From Paraburkholderia monticola (GTDB lineage Bacteria > Pseudomonadota > Gammaproteobacteria > Burkholderiales > Burkholderiaceae): a stretch of 64,000 bases of DNA. The notes under the pieces were generated by a model that saw only the letters and a program-made list of their open reading frames with translations, did no database searches and had not been told where the DNA came from. Location of the stretch: contig NZ_LRBG01000038.1 of assembly GCF_001580545.1 (NCBI RefSeq), positions 186,001 to 250,000 on the forward strand. Direction: 5' to 3'. This document shows positions 50,499-58,930 of this stretch, piece after piece (positions within the stretch are counted from its first letter, which is position 1; each line of letters starts with the position of its first letter). The position numbers were made by a program, and so were the translations under genes.

Positions 50499-51702
50499 GG
50501 TCGGGCTCATCGCAGGTTTCGATTCGTTGGACGACGCGTTCGTGCTGTGCATCGAGAGCGCTGCGCACCGCATCAACCGATGCCGCGCGCACATGCAGCG
50601 TGCAGACCGGCTGCCCTGCCTCGATGCGCGTACCGGGCATCGGCACGTCGCGGCATTGCGGGTCGTGCAGGCAGGCATCGGAGAAGGCAGTCGAGACGCC
50701 GAACGCCCGCTGCGCGAACAGCACCCGCTGGCCAGCACGCCAACGCGGCGCGCGAGCGAGCGCGAGGCTCGCGGCCGATGGCGCGCGGCCATGACGGCAG
50801 GCGTCGAGATGGCAGGCGAGCAGGCCGGCGGGCCATGCGTCGGGCGAGGCGGTTTCGTAGAGCGCCAGCGTCGATGAGGGACGTGCGTTGATTTCAAGCA
50901 CCTCGAACGTGGTGCCGTCGGACAGGAAGTCGCAGCTGTTGATGCCGACGAGACCGGTGCGCGCGCACAGCGCGTCGAGCGCCTGCTGCACGTGCGCGAC
51001 GAGCGTGGGTCGTAGCTCGATCGGCGCGATCGAGCCCGCGTGCACGAAGCGCAACTCGCCGAGCGCGCAGGTGAGCTGCTCGGCGAAACCGATCAGATGC
51101 GCGCCGCCGTGCACGCCGATGAAAAGCACCGACAGCGAGCGGCCCGCGCCGATGCGCTGGAAGTAGCCGTGCGGGGAATAATCGGTGGTGGCATCGAACG
51201 CATCGGCTGCCTTGATATGCGTGCCGCCGCAGCCGTCCGAGCGTTTGAACAGCCAGCCTTCATCCGTCTCGGGCCGCTCGAACGCCACGGCGGGATGCGC
51301 GATCCGCAACGCGTCGAGCAGCGCGAACCAACGCCGCGGCTCGCGCACGGCCGCGAACGCCTCGGCATCGTTGCCGAGATGGCGCGGCAAGCCGGGTTCG
51401 CGGCACAACTGAGGCATCAACGGTTCGAGCCCGCTGCCGCCGATCCAGCCCAGCAGACCGGGCAGACGCGCGACACGCGTCAGCGCGTCGACGAGCCGCG
51501 CCCGATCGATCGCGAGCGCGCCACCCTCCGCGCCGATGTCGAACCACAGCTCGGCGGCCTCGCGGGTGTCGCGGTCGCCGAAGATATCGAGCGCGGCGAC
51601 GTGCAGGCCGGCGCGCGCCGCGGACTGCGCGAGCCAGCGCGCGGACAGGCCGGCGAGCGCGACGAACGGCGCCTGCGTGAGCGCCCGGTGCGGTTTCGTC
51701 AT
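50473..51702 (-). CDS. ATP-grasp protein of the H4MPT cluster
   Basis: A 409-residue protein with an N-terminal Rossmann-like part (FVALAGLSARWLAQSAARAG), an ATP-grasp core (GWLFKRSDGCGGTHI, VGINSCDFL, FEVLEINARPS) and a C-terminal domain of about 110 residues. Homologs (Orf17 type) are confined to C1 clusters and are needed for H4MPT in model methylotrophs; the reaction is not known. It lies 8 bases after mtdB. Confidence 0.83.
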   Translation of the reverse strand: MTKPHRALTQAPFVALAGLSARWLAQSAARAGLHVAALDIFGDRDTREAAELWFDIGAEGGALAIDRARLVDALTRVARLPGLLGWIGGSGLEPLMPQLCREPGLPRHLGNDAEAFAAVREPRRWFALLDALRIAHPAVAFERPETDEGWLFKRSDGCGGTHIKAADAFDATTDYSPHGYFQRIGAGRSLSVLFIGVHGGAHLIGFAEQLTCALGELRFVHAGSIAPIELRPTLVAHVQQALDALCARTGLVGINSCDFLSDGTTFEVLEINARPSSTLALYETASPDAWPAGLLACHLDACRHGRAPSAASLALARAPRWRAGQRVLFAQRAFGVSTAFSDACLHDPQCRDVPMPGTRIEAGQPVCTLHVRAASVDAVRSALDAQHERVVQRIETCDEPDHACLHAHP

Positions 51703-51710
51703 GGCTGCTT

Positions 51711-52637
51711 TCAGCCGAGACCGGCCGCGACCGCGCGGGCCTCGTCGTACGCTTCCGTGAAGCCGAGGTAGACCGGCTTGCCGCCGGTGCGCATGCGCAT
51801 GAAGAGGCGATGCTCGACCTGATACTTGACGTTGCCGATCGCCAGCGCGCCGATGCCGATTGCCCCCGCGTTCGGCACGCCTTCGATCGGCTTGCCGTCG
51901 TTCATCACGTTCACGCCGGCGATGCCTTCGGGCGGCACCGCATTGACATCGGCGGCGACGAGCAGACGTTTCGCATGCGCGAGGTCGTCGCTGCCGACCA
52001 CCTGAACGCCCGCGAGCGCGGTGGCGAGCACGATTTCCGCGTCGGCGAGCGCGCCGCGCAATTCGTCCGGGGTCGTGGCGCCGATGCCGTTCGTGACGAT
52101 GCCGAAGTGCTGGTTCACTTCGGCCGAGACGCCGAGCGCGCGCTTGCGGTCGTGGTGGCTCGCGATCGTCACGTCGGCGCCGCGCGACGCGGCGATCGCC
52201 GCCGCGATGCGCCCGACCGCGCCGGTGCCGCCGAGAATCAGCACGCGCTTGCCGCCCAGCTCCATACCGTGCTGTTTGCCCAGATGCCGCTCGACCAGCG
52301 CGACGAGCGCGGCCGCGGTCGTGTACGAGCCGCTCGGATCGGCGAACACGGAGACCTCGAACGGCGGGACCATGGCTTTGCGTGCGGTGTCGAGCATGTC
52401 GGCGGCCTGCATCACGTCGCGTCCGCCGATGAAGATGCCGGTGCGCGAGACCCCTTTCGGACCGCGCGAGAAGATCGCGTCCTGGGTCAGATTCGCGACC
52501 ATGCCGGCGTCGACGTTGCAATACGGCACGATCACCTGATAGCCGGCGTCGGCGGCCATGTTGACGTCGAACGGACTCATCTGCGGCGTGGCCGTGAACA
52601 TGTGCAGGATGTAGGGCCTTTCAATGGTTTCTGACAT
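51711..52637 (-). CDS. mtdB: NAD(P)-dependent methylene-H4MPT dehydrogenase
   Basis: A 308-residue enzyme starting MSETIERPYILHMFTATPQMSPFDVNMA. Cofactor loop GGTGAVGRIAAAIAASRGADV; DADAGYQVIVPY region binds the pterin. MtdB oxidises methylene-H4MPT to methenyl-H4MPT with NAD or NADP. The Shine-Dalgarno is weak; mptG ends 97 bases upstream. Confidence 0.94.
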   Translation of the reverse strand: MSETIERPYILHMFTATPQMSPFDVNMAADAGYQVIVPYCNVDAGMVANLTQDAIFSRGPKGVSRTGIFIGGRDVMQAADMLDTARKAMVPPFEVSVFADPSGSYTTAAALVALVERHLGKQHGMELGGKRVLILGGTGAVGRIAAAIAASRGADVTIASHHDRKRALGVSAEVNQHFGIVTNGIGATTPDELRGALADAEIVLATALAGVQVVGSDDLAHAKRLLVAADVNAVPPEGIAGVNVMNDGKPIEGVPNAGAIGIGALAIGNVKYQVEHRLFMRMRTGGKPVYLGFTEAYDEARAVAAGLG

Positions 52638-52734
52638 GGCGAGGGCTCGGTTCAGTGGCAATCTGGGGGGCGGCGCAAGGCACGCTGACGCGGCGCGTGA
52701 CGCGCGCGGCGGCCCGCCTGAGCGCGGCCGCGCA

Positions 52735-53760
52735 TCATGCGGCGTCGATGTGCGGCGCGCACGCTTCGGCGCCGTGAATCGCCGCGCCGCTGTTGCGGCC
52801 CGCGACGACGCTGCATTCGATATGCGGCAGCGCGCTCGCCACGGCACGCGCGGTTTCGAGCGCGCCATCGGCCTCGCGCGCGCTCGCGAGCACCGCGAAG
52901 CCCGTCGGGCCCCACGAGGTCTGGCCGATGCCGGCGGTGCGTTCGGCGGCGACCGCGTGCAGCACGCGCTCGACGTCGGGACTCGCGAATACGCCGCCTT
53001 GCGCGCTCGCGAAGTATTCGCCGATGGTCTGCTGCATCTCGGTGAGGCCTTGGGCGAACGGCGCGAAGTTGTGCTCGGCGGCACCCGGCAGGATCTGCAT
53101 CAGCACCAGATGGCACAGATGCGCGGCGAGCCGCTGCGGGAACGGTGCGAGCGAAGCGAGCGCGCTGCGTTCCTCGGCGCCGTGCAATCCTTCGCGGCTG
53201 GTGTCGCTGACGAGCAGCACGCGCCACTGTTGCGGAAACGGCTGGCGCGACAGCAGCGGCGGCATGCTCTGGCGCAGGTCGCCGGGCGGCCCGCCATCGA
53301 GCAGCAGGCCGCCGCACTCGAAGCCCAGAATACCGATGCCGGAGCGCGCGCCGCGCCCGAGCAGGCCGGCGAGTTCGGCGCTGGTGGCCGGCTGGCCGAC
53401 GAGGCGCGTGAAAGCGGTGCCGACGGCCAGCGCCAGCTGCGTGCCGGAACCGAGCCCGGTGTGTGCGCGCGGCGCCTCGACGACGTCGATCGCGAGCGGG
53501 GCCGGACCGTATGCGGCCTGCAGCCGCGCGAGACACAGCGCGATCCGCTCGCGCTCGGCCTCGCTCACTGCGCCGCCGACCTGCTCGCGCTCGGCGAGCC
53601 GCGCTTCGATCCGCGTGCCGTGCGCATCGATGACGAGCCCCAGGCTGCCGAACGCGCGTCCGAGCGATGCGTTCGGATCGAGAAAGCCCAGATGCAGCCG
53701 CGCGGGCGCATCGATCGTAATGGGGGCGCGAGGCGACGGGCGGCGGAGCTGAAGCGGCAT
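52735..53760 (-). CDS. mptG: Beta-ribofuranosylaminobenzene 5'-phosphate synthase
   Basis: A 341-residue GHMP-kinase-like protein: ITIDAPARLHLGFLD, HTGLGSGTQLALAVGTA (glycine-rich loop) and GQTSWGPTGFAVLA. It joins p-aminobenzoate-type acid with PRPP, releasing CO2, the committed step of H4MPT synthesis. GAGG precedes the ATG by 9 bases. A sigma-54-like promoter at 53815-53828 suggests it heads the operon mptG-mtdB-ATP-grasp-mch-RimK-CitG. Confidence 0.9.
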   Translation of the reverse strand: MPLQLRRPSPRAPITIDAPARLHLGFLDPNASLGRAFGSLGLVIDAHGTRIEARLAEREQVGGAVSEAERERIALCLARLQAAYGPAPLAIDVVEAPRAHTGLGSGTQLALAVGTAFTRLVGQPATSAELAGLLGRGARSGIGILGFECGGLLLDGGPPGDLRQSMPPLLSRQPFPQQWRVLLVSDTSREGLHGAEERSALASLAPFPQRLAAHLCHLVLMQILPGAAEHNFAPFAQGLTEMQQTIGEYFASAQGGVFASPDVERVLHAVAAERTAGIGQTSWGPTGFAVLASAREADGALETARAVASALPHIECSVVAGRNSGAAIHGAEACAPHIDAA

Positions 53761-53814
53761 CTCGAGTGTCCTCAGGTGTCCTTGCGGGTTTGGCAGTGCG
53801 CCCGGCGACCTCAA

Positions 53815-53828
53815 GCGAAAGCCGTACC
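53815..53828 (-). promoter_or_regulatory. Sigma-54-type -24/-12 element upstream of mptG
   Basis: Minus strand CTGGTACGGCTTTCGCTT: TGGtACG, GG-N10-GC spacing, TcGCT. The predicted start near 53804 leaves a 44-base leader. Confidence 0.45.
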
Positions 53829-53936
53829 AGGCGCGCGGAACGGCTGCCACAGCGGGTTCGGGCCGCTGGAGCCTGTAACAGGACCCGCTGCGCGCCGCGC
53901 TGTTTCAATGCCGCGCGGACGCTGTGTGACGCCGAA

Positions 53937-53951
53937 GGCGCACTGTGTCAC
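53937..53951 (-). promoter_or_regulatory. Putative activator site upstream of mptG
   Basis: Minus strand GTGACA-CAG-TGCGCC, about 110 bases upstream of the -24 box. A second half-site-like GCTGTGTGAC lies at 53921-53930. Confidence 0.4.
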
Positions 53952-53984
53952 GCGCTGTCTCATGCGGGGACGGCAGCCCGCGCG

Positions 53985-54383
53985 TCACGCGCCTTGCGCG
54001 GGTTTCGGCGCGTCGTACTTGATGTAGCGGAAACGCTGATCGTCGGCGGGCGTGCCTTCGAGCGGGCCGTCCTCGAGGCCGGGCTGCCAGTGGACCACCG
54101 ATTCGATCTTCGTCGCGAGGGCGAAGTCCTTGTCGGTGATGCCCTTGGCGCTATGCGTCTTCAGCTTCACGGTCACGAATGCGTAGGAGACCGTCAGATC
54201 CGGGTGGTGCCACGCGGCTTCGGCGAGATGGCCCACGGTGTTGACGACCATCAGCGTTCCCTTCCAACCCTCGGTGCGGTATTTGCGCCGCAGCCAGCCA
54301 TCTTCCAGATACCAGTGCTGCAGCGGACCGACGAGGCGCTGCTGGATTTCGTCGTCGGTATAGACGTGCTCGGTGTTTGCCAT
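53985..54383 (-). CDS. Pterin-4a-carbinolamine dehydratase-like protein
   Basis: A 132-residue protein: YTDDEIQQRLVGPLQHWYLEDGWLRRKY, then VVNTVGHLAEAAWHHPDLTVSYAFVTVKLKTHSAKGIT, containing the catalytic [EDK]-x3-H-H-P pattern (AAWHHPD). Homologs in methylotroph clusters are associated with the pterin cofactor. GAGGAG is 8 bases before the ATG at 54383. Divergent from xoxF. Confidence 0.87.
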   Translation of the reverse strand: MANTEHVYTDDEIQQRLVGPLQHWYLEDGWLRRKYRTEGWKGTLMVVNTVGHLAEAAWHHPDLTVSYAFVTVKLKTHSAKGITDKDFALATKIESVVHWQPGLEDGPLEGTPADDQRFRYIKYDAPKPAQGA

Positions 54384-54495
54384 GGCGGTTGCTCCTCGAA
54401 GACGCGAATCGTTCGCCGAACGAAGCATCGTCGCAACGGGTAGGGCCGTGCTGCGGCGCACGATTCGCAAAGGACACGATTCGTATCACGCATGT

Positions 54496-54510
54496 GACAC
54501 AGAATGTGCC
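54496..54510 (+). promoter_or_regulatory. Putative activator site upstream of xoxF
   Basis: GACACA-GAA-TGTGCC, same layout as GGCACA-CAG-TGTGCC at 45692. It is 133 bases upstream of the -24 box, a usual enhancer distance. Confidence 0.5.
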
Positions 54511-54642
54511 GCATTGCGTGACGCAACTCCTTCAGCTTACTGCCTCGCAAGCATCCGCGCGCGACCCCCGAGCGCCGCGAACGTCGCGCGTGCGCAGTCT
54601 CGGGCCCAGGCGGGCGCGAGCGGCCAACGTTGTCGACATTCC

Positions 54643-54656
54643 GGCATGGAATATGC
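54643..54656 (+). promoter_or_regulatory. Sigma-54-type -24/-12 element upstream of xoxF
   Basis: CCGGCATGGAATATGCGT: GG-N10-GC spacing and the GGCATGGA block shared with the fhcB and pqqA elements. The predicted start near 54668 gives a leader of about 130 bases. Confidence 0.55.
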
Positions 54657-54799
54657 GTTTGCCTTTCATGCGCCGCGAAGCCTGACGTCGAATCAGGATA
54701 AGGCGCAAATCGTTACCTGCACTCGAGAAGGCGCGCACGATGCGATGAGGTAGCGTGGGTCATTCGTGAGTTGAACAGCAGGACAATTCTGGAGGAGAC

Positions 54800-56617
54800 A
54801 TGAACTTACGCACTGTGGTTCTTGGGCTCGCGATCCTCGCATCCGCAGCCTTCGGTTCATTGGCTGCGCAGGCCGACTCGCAGCTCGACGGGCTGATGAA
54901 AAACCCATCCAACTGGGCGGCCCAGGCGGGCGATTATGCGAATCACCGCTACAGCCCGCTCAAGCAGATCAACGAGAACAACGTCGGCAAGCTGCAGGTC
55001 GCGTGGACCATGTCGACCGGTGTGCTGCGCGGCCATGAAGGCGCGCCGCTCGTGATCGGCGACACGATGTATATCCACTCTCCGTTTCCGAACAAGGTAA
55101 TTGCGATCAACCTGAAGGATCAAACCTTCATCTGGCAATATCTGCCGAAACAGGACGACCAGGTCGTCTCCGTGATGTGCTGCGACACCGTCAATCGCGG
55201 TCTCGCCTACGGCGACGGCAAGATTTTCCTGCAGCAGGCCGACACCAAGCTCGTCGCGCTGAACGCGAAGACGGGCGAGGTCGTGTGGACCGCGCAGAAC
55301 GGCAATCCGAAAGCCGGCGAAACCAACACCAACGCGCCGCACGTGTTCGGCGACAAGGTGCTGACCGGTATCTCGGGCGGCGAGTTCGGCGTGCGCGGGC
55401 GTCTGATCGCGTACGACATCAAGACCGGCAAACCGGCCTGGACCGCGTACAGCACGGGTCCCGACAACGAAATGCTGCTCGACCCGCAAAAGACGATGAC
55501 CTACACCAACGGTCAGATGGTGCCGGTGGGCGCGGACTCGTCGCTGAAGTCGTGGAAGGGCGATCAGTGGAAGCTCGGCGGCGGCACCACGTGGGGCTGG
55601 TATGCGTGGGATCCGAAACTGAACCTGATTTACTACGGCACTGGCAATCCGGGCACATGGAACCCGACGCAACGTCCGGGCGACAACAAATGGTCGATGT
55701 CGATCTTCGCGCGCGACCTGAATACCGGCACGGCCAGGTGGGTCTACCAGATGACGCCGCACGACGAATGGGACTATGACGGCGTCAACGAGATGATCCT
55801 GTCCGATCTGACGATCAACGGCAAGAAGGTGCCCTCGATCGTGCACTTCGACCGTAACGGCTTCGGCTACACGCTCAATCGCGAAACCGGGCAGCTGCTG
55901 GTCGCGCAGAAGTACGACCCGGCGGTGAACTGGGCCGATCGCGTCGATCTGCAAAGCGGCCTGCCGATTCGCAACGCGTCGTATTCGACGCAGGCGGCCG
56001 GCGCCGATCACAACGTGAAGGGCATCTGCCCGGCGGCACTCGGTTCGAAGGACCAGCAACCGGCGGCGTTCGATCCGAACACCAGCATGTTCCTCGTGCC
56101 GACCAACCACGTGTGCATGGACTACGAGCCGTTCGAGGTCGACTACGTCTCGGGTCAGCCGTATGTGGGCGCCACGCTGTCGATGTATCCGGGACCGAAC
56201 GAGGGCAACTCGATGGGTAACTTCATCGCGTGGGATGCGGCCAAGGGCAAGATCGTCTACTCGAAGCCGGAGCGCTTCTCGGTGTGGTCGGGTGTGCTGG
56301 CGACCGGCGGCGGCATCGCGTTCTACGGCACGCTGGAAGGCTACATCAAGGCCGTGCGCATCAGGGACGGCAAGGAACTGTGGCGCTTCAAGACGCCGTC
56401 GGGAATCATCGGCAACGTCTTCACGTATGAGTATCAGGGCAAGCAGTTCGTCGGCGTGTACTCGGGCATCGGCGGCTGGGCCGGCATCGGCATGGCGGCG
56501 GGTCTCGAAAAGCCGACCGAAGGTCTGGGCGCGGTCGGCGGCTATAAAGATCTCGCCAAGTACACCGCGCTGGGCGGCACGCTGTTCGTGTTCGCGATTC
56601 CTAACGAAAAGAGCTGA
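54800..56617 (+). CDS. xoxF: Lanthanide-type methanol dehydrogenase XoxF
   Basis: A 605-residue periplasmic PQQ enzyme with signal peptide (cut near AAQA-DS). Key residues: vicinal Cys127-Cys128, metal ligands Glu195 (SGGEFGVRG) and Asn283 (GTGNPGTW), catalytic Asp325 and lanthanide-coordinating Asp327 in HDEWDYDGVNE. WGWYAWDP and the length are typical of the XoxF5-like clade. It oxidises methanol, possibly to formate. Followed by xoxG and xoxJ. No MxaF/MxaI pair is in the window. Confidence 0.96.
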   Translation: MNLRTVVLGLAILASAAFGSLAAQADSQLDGLMKNPSNWAAQAGDYANHRYSPLKQINENNVGKLQVAWTMSTGVLRGHEGAPLVIGDTMYIHSPFPNKVIAINLKDQTFIWQYLPKQDDQVVSVMCCDTVNRGLAYGDGKIFLQQADTKLVALNAKTGEVVWTAQNGNPKAGETNTNAPHVFGDKVLTGISGGEFGVRGRLIAYDIKTGKPAWTAYSTGPDNEMLLDPQKTMTYTNGQMVPVGADSSLKSWKGDQWKLGGGTTWGWYAWDPKLNLIYYGTGNPGTWNPTQRPGDNKWSMSIFARDLNTGTARWVYQMTPHDEWDYDGVNEMILSDLTINGKKVPSIVHFDRNGFGYTLNRETGQLLVAQKYDPAVNWADRVDLQSGLPIRNASYSTQAAGADHNVKGICPAALGSKDQQPAAFDPNTSMFLVPTNHVCMDYEPFEVDYVSGQPYVGATLSMYPGPNEGNSMGNFIAWDAAKGKIVYSKPERFSVWSGVLATGGGIAFYGTLEGYIKAVRIRDGKELWRFKTPSGIIGNVFTYEYQGKQFVGVYSGIGGWAGIGMAAGLEKPTEGLGAVGGYKDLAKYTALGGTLFVFAIPNEKS

Positions 56618-56782
56618 AGCAACGGCTCGAATGAACGGCTGAACGAGCGGGGCGGCCTGCACCAGGCACGGTCGCCCCATCAGCCTCGCGAAGCCAGCGA
56701 ATCACTCTCAACCGCGCGGGTTTGGTGGATGCGTCGATGCAACGCATCGGGGCGCGGCTTATTTCCAGATGGAGACTTGTGC

Positions 56783-57202
56783 ATGAATGGCCGATCTATT
56801 CTTTTGCTCACCGTGTTGCCCGCAGCGTTCATCATGCTGCCCGTCGGATACGCGCAGAACAATCCTTCGATTGCGCAGGTCGCGTACAAGGTAGTCGACG
56901 GCACCAAGGTCGACAGTAATACGCTGCAGGGGTGGAAGACGTGGCGCGCGCTCGCTTGCGAACGCTGCCACGGCGCGCAGCAGCAGGGTCTGGTCGGACC
57001 GTCGCTGATCGACGCGTTCAAGACGCTCGACAAGGACGAGTTTCATCGCACGGTGTTCGGCGGACGGGTGGCCAAGGGCATGCCCGATTTCAGCACGAGC
57101 CAGATGATGCAGAAGAACTGGGAAAACCTCTACGCGTATCTGAAAGGACGCTCCGATGGACAGATCAAGCCGGGCGATCTGCAGGCCATTGATGCAAAAT
57201 AA
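56783..57202 (+). CDS. xoxG: Cytochrome c of the XoxF system
   Basis: A 139-residue exported single-heme cytochrome: signal peptide (ILLLTVLPAAFIMLPVGYA), heme site CERCH, and a Met ligand candidate in KGMPDFS. It takes electrons from XoxF. GGAG is 8 bases before the ATG at 56783; the gap from xoxF is 165 bases. Confidence 0.9.
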   Translation: MNGRSILLLTVLPAAFIMLPVGYAQNNPSIAQVAYKVVDGTKVDSNTLQGWKTWRALACERCHGAQQQGLVGPSLIDAFKTLDKDEFHRTVFGGRVAKGMPDFSTSQMMQKNWENLYAYLKGRSDGQIKPGDLQAIDAK

Positions 57203-57233
57203 CGCCGTGCCGTCATTCTTCCGGAGGCTCACG

Positions 57234-58139
57234 ATGCGTGATAAGAGAAGCATGTCCCTGCATGTCGGCGTGATCGCCGCCGCGCTCTGCGGCGCGGCGC
57301 TCGCAAGTGCCGCGGTCCGGGCGGACGGCCCCGCGCTGCCGAACAACGACGGCGCGGACGGCGTGCTCAGGGTGTGCGCGGACCCGAACAACATGCCGCT
57401 GTCGAACGACAAGGGCGAGGGCTACGAGAACCGGATCGCGGCCCAGATGGCGAGCGACTTCGGCTACAAGCTCGAATACACGTATTTTCCGCAGCGCATG
57501 GGCTTCGTGCGTCACACCTTGCGCGAGAAGGAGGAGGGCAGCGAGCGCTATCGCTGCGACCTGATCATCGGCGTGCCGAAGGGCTATGACATGACGTCGA
57601 CGACGCAGCCCTATCTGCGCTCGACTTACGCAATGGTGCTGCCGAACCGCCCCGAGTTCGCCAGCATCAAGACCCCCGACGACCTGTTCAAGCTGCCGCC
57701 CGATCAATTGCACAAGCTGCGCTTTGGCATCTTTTCGCAAACTCCCGCGGTGGACTGGCTGCTCGGCCACAATCTGATCGACCAGGCGGTGTCGTATCAG
57801 GTGCAAAGCGGCGATCCGGGCGTGTACCCCGGTCAGATGATCGAACATGACCTGCGCGCGGGCAATGTCGACGTGGCGTTCCTGTGGGGGCCGATCGCGG
57901 GCTACTTCGTCAAGCGCGCCGGTGACTCGGTCAGGCTCGTGCCGTTCCCACCGCAACCCGGCATCCGCTTCGACTACACGATTTCGATGGGCGTGCGCTA
58001 CGGTGAGAAGGATTGGAAGGACAAGGTGGATCAATGGATCGGCGCGAATCACGACAAGATCGACAGCATTCTCGCCACCTATCAGGTGCCGATGCTCAAA
58101 CCGGTCGACGTGCCGAAGCCCGGCGACGCGTCGCAATGA
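57234..58139 (+). CDS. xoxJ: Periplasmic solute-binding-like protein XoxJ
   Basis: A 301-residue exported protein of the extracellular solute-binding type 3 fold (VLRVCADPNNMPLSNDKGEGYENRIAAQMA, RCDLIIGVPKGYDMTSTTQPYLRSTYAMV). XoxJ is thought to help activate apo-XoxF. GGAGG is 6 bases before the ATG at 57234. Overlaps the next gene by ATGA. Confidence 0.9.
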   Translation: MRDKRSMSLHVGVIAAALCGAALASAAVRADGPALPNNDGADGVLRVCADPNNMPLSNDKGEGYENRIAAQMASDFGYKLEYTYFPQRMGFVRHTLREKEEGSERYRCDLIIGVPKGYDMTSTTQPYLRSTYAMVLPNRPEFASIKTPDDLFKLPPDQLHKLRFGIFSQTPAVDWLLGHNLIDQAVSYQVQSGDPGVYPGQMIEHDLRAGNVDVAFLWGPIAGYFVKRAGDSVRLVPFPPQPGIRFDYTISMGVRYGEKDWKDKVDQWIGANHDKIDSILATYQVPMLKPVDVPKPGDASQ

Positions 58140-58918
58140 CGCGCGCGCGCGGCGCGTGGCTGGCCGCGGCTCGCGCCGCGCTGTTCTCGACGCTGTGCGT
58201 GCTGGGCGCGTTGTACGCGCTGTACGCTTCTCCGGCCGCGCGCGCGGCGAGCGCGGCGTCGACGCCGGGCGGCGACCAGATCACGGCGGCCGAGCGGCTG
58301 ATTTTCCTGACCGATCATCTGCACGGCGTCGCCGCGCAGACCGAGCTCGACTACGCGCTGATCGACTCCGCGCAGCCGACGCATGGCACCGATGTCGTCA
58401 AGGTGCTGGTGGTGAGCCCGGACAATGCGAAAGGCGACGCGCAGGTGTCCGACCATAGCGGCAACGTGAACCTGCCGATCGGCGGACTGCAGTGCAATCC
58501 GGCGATCATCTATTTTCTCGAGCACGACATCGCGGAGATGCAGGGTCTCACCGGCGGGCAGCGCCGCTATTTCCAGCAGCGCCTGCGTCTCGCGCTCGCC
58601 GCGGGGCCGCAGATCGAGAGCGTGCCGAGCGCGGTCGGCGGCAAGCCGGTCAGCGCGCGGCGCATCGTCGTGCAGCCTTATCTGAACGATCCGAATGCGG
58701 AGCGCTTCGCGCAATACACGGGCAAGCGCTACACGTTCCTGCTCGCCGACGGCGTGCCGGGCCAGGTCGTGCAGATTCGCACCGACGTGCCCGGGCCCAA
58801 CAACGATTTCGCGCATCCGGCGCACACGGAGTCATTGAGCTTTCAGTCCGCACTGAGCAAGTTGCCGACGCCGGGCAAGGCGGTGAAGCCGTCGAATGCG
58901 CCGCGCGCCAGTCGTTGA
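58136..58918 (+). CDS. Secreted protein of unknown function in the xox operon
   Basis: A 260-residue exported protein: signal segment (ALFSTLCVLGALYALYASPAARA), then a region with FLTDHLHGVAAQTELDYAL, Cys in GGLQCNPAIIYFLEHDIAEMQ, and QPYLNDPNAERFAQYTGKRYTFLLAD. No domain is recognised; the pattern of alternating strands suggests a compact all-beta/alpha fold. Translational coupling to xoxJ (ATGA) says it acts with XoxF, e.g. in assembly or metal loading. Confidence 0.8.
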   Translation: MTRARGAWLAAARAALFSTLCVLGALYALYASPAARAASAASTPGGDQITAAERLIFLTDHLHGVAAQTELDYALIDSAQPTHGTDVVKVLVVSPDNAKGDAQVSDHSGNVNLPIGGLQCNPAIIYFLEHDIAEMQGLTGGQRRYFQQRLRLALAAGPQIESVPSAVGGKPVSARRIVVQPYLNDPNAERFAQYTGKRYTFLLADGVPGQVVQIRTDVPGPNNDFAHPAHTESLSFQSALSKLPTPGKAVKPSNAPRASR

Positions 58919-58930
58919 GGCAATCGTTCA

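Larger units (their letters stand above)
54384..54799. promoter_or_regulatory. Control region between the dehydratase gene and xoxF
   Basis: 416 bases with no gene. From left to right it holds the dehydratase Shine-Dalgarno, an activator-type site (54496-54510), a sigma-54-like promoter (54643-54656) and the xoxF ribosome site GGAGGAG 4-6 bases before the ATG at 54800. Confidence 0.6.
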
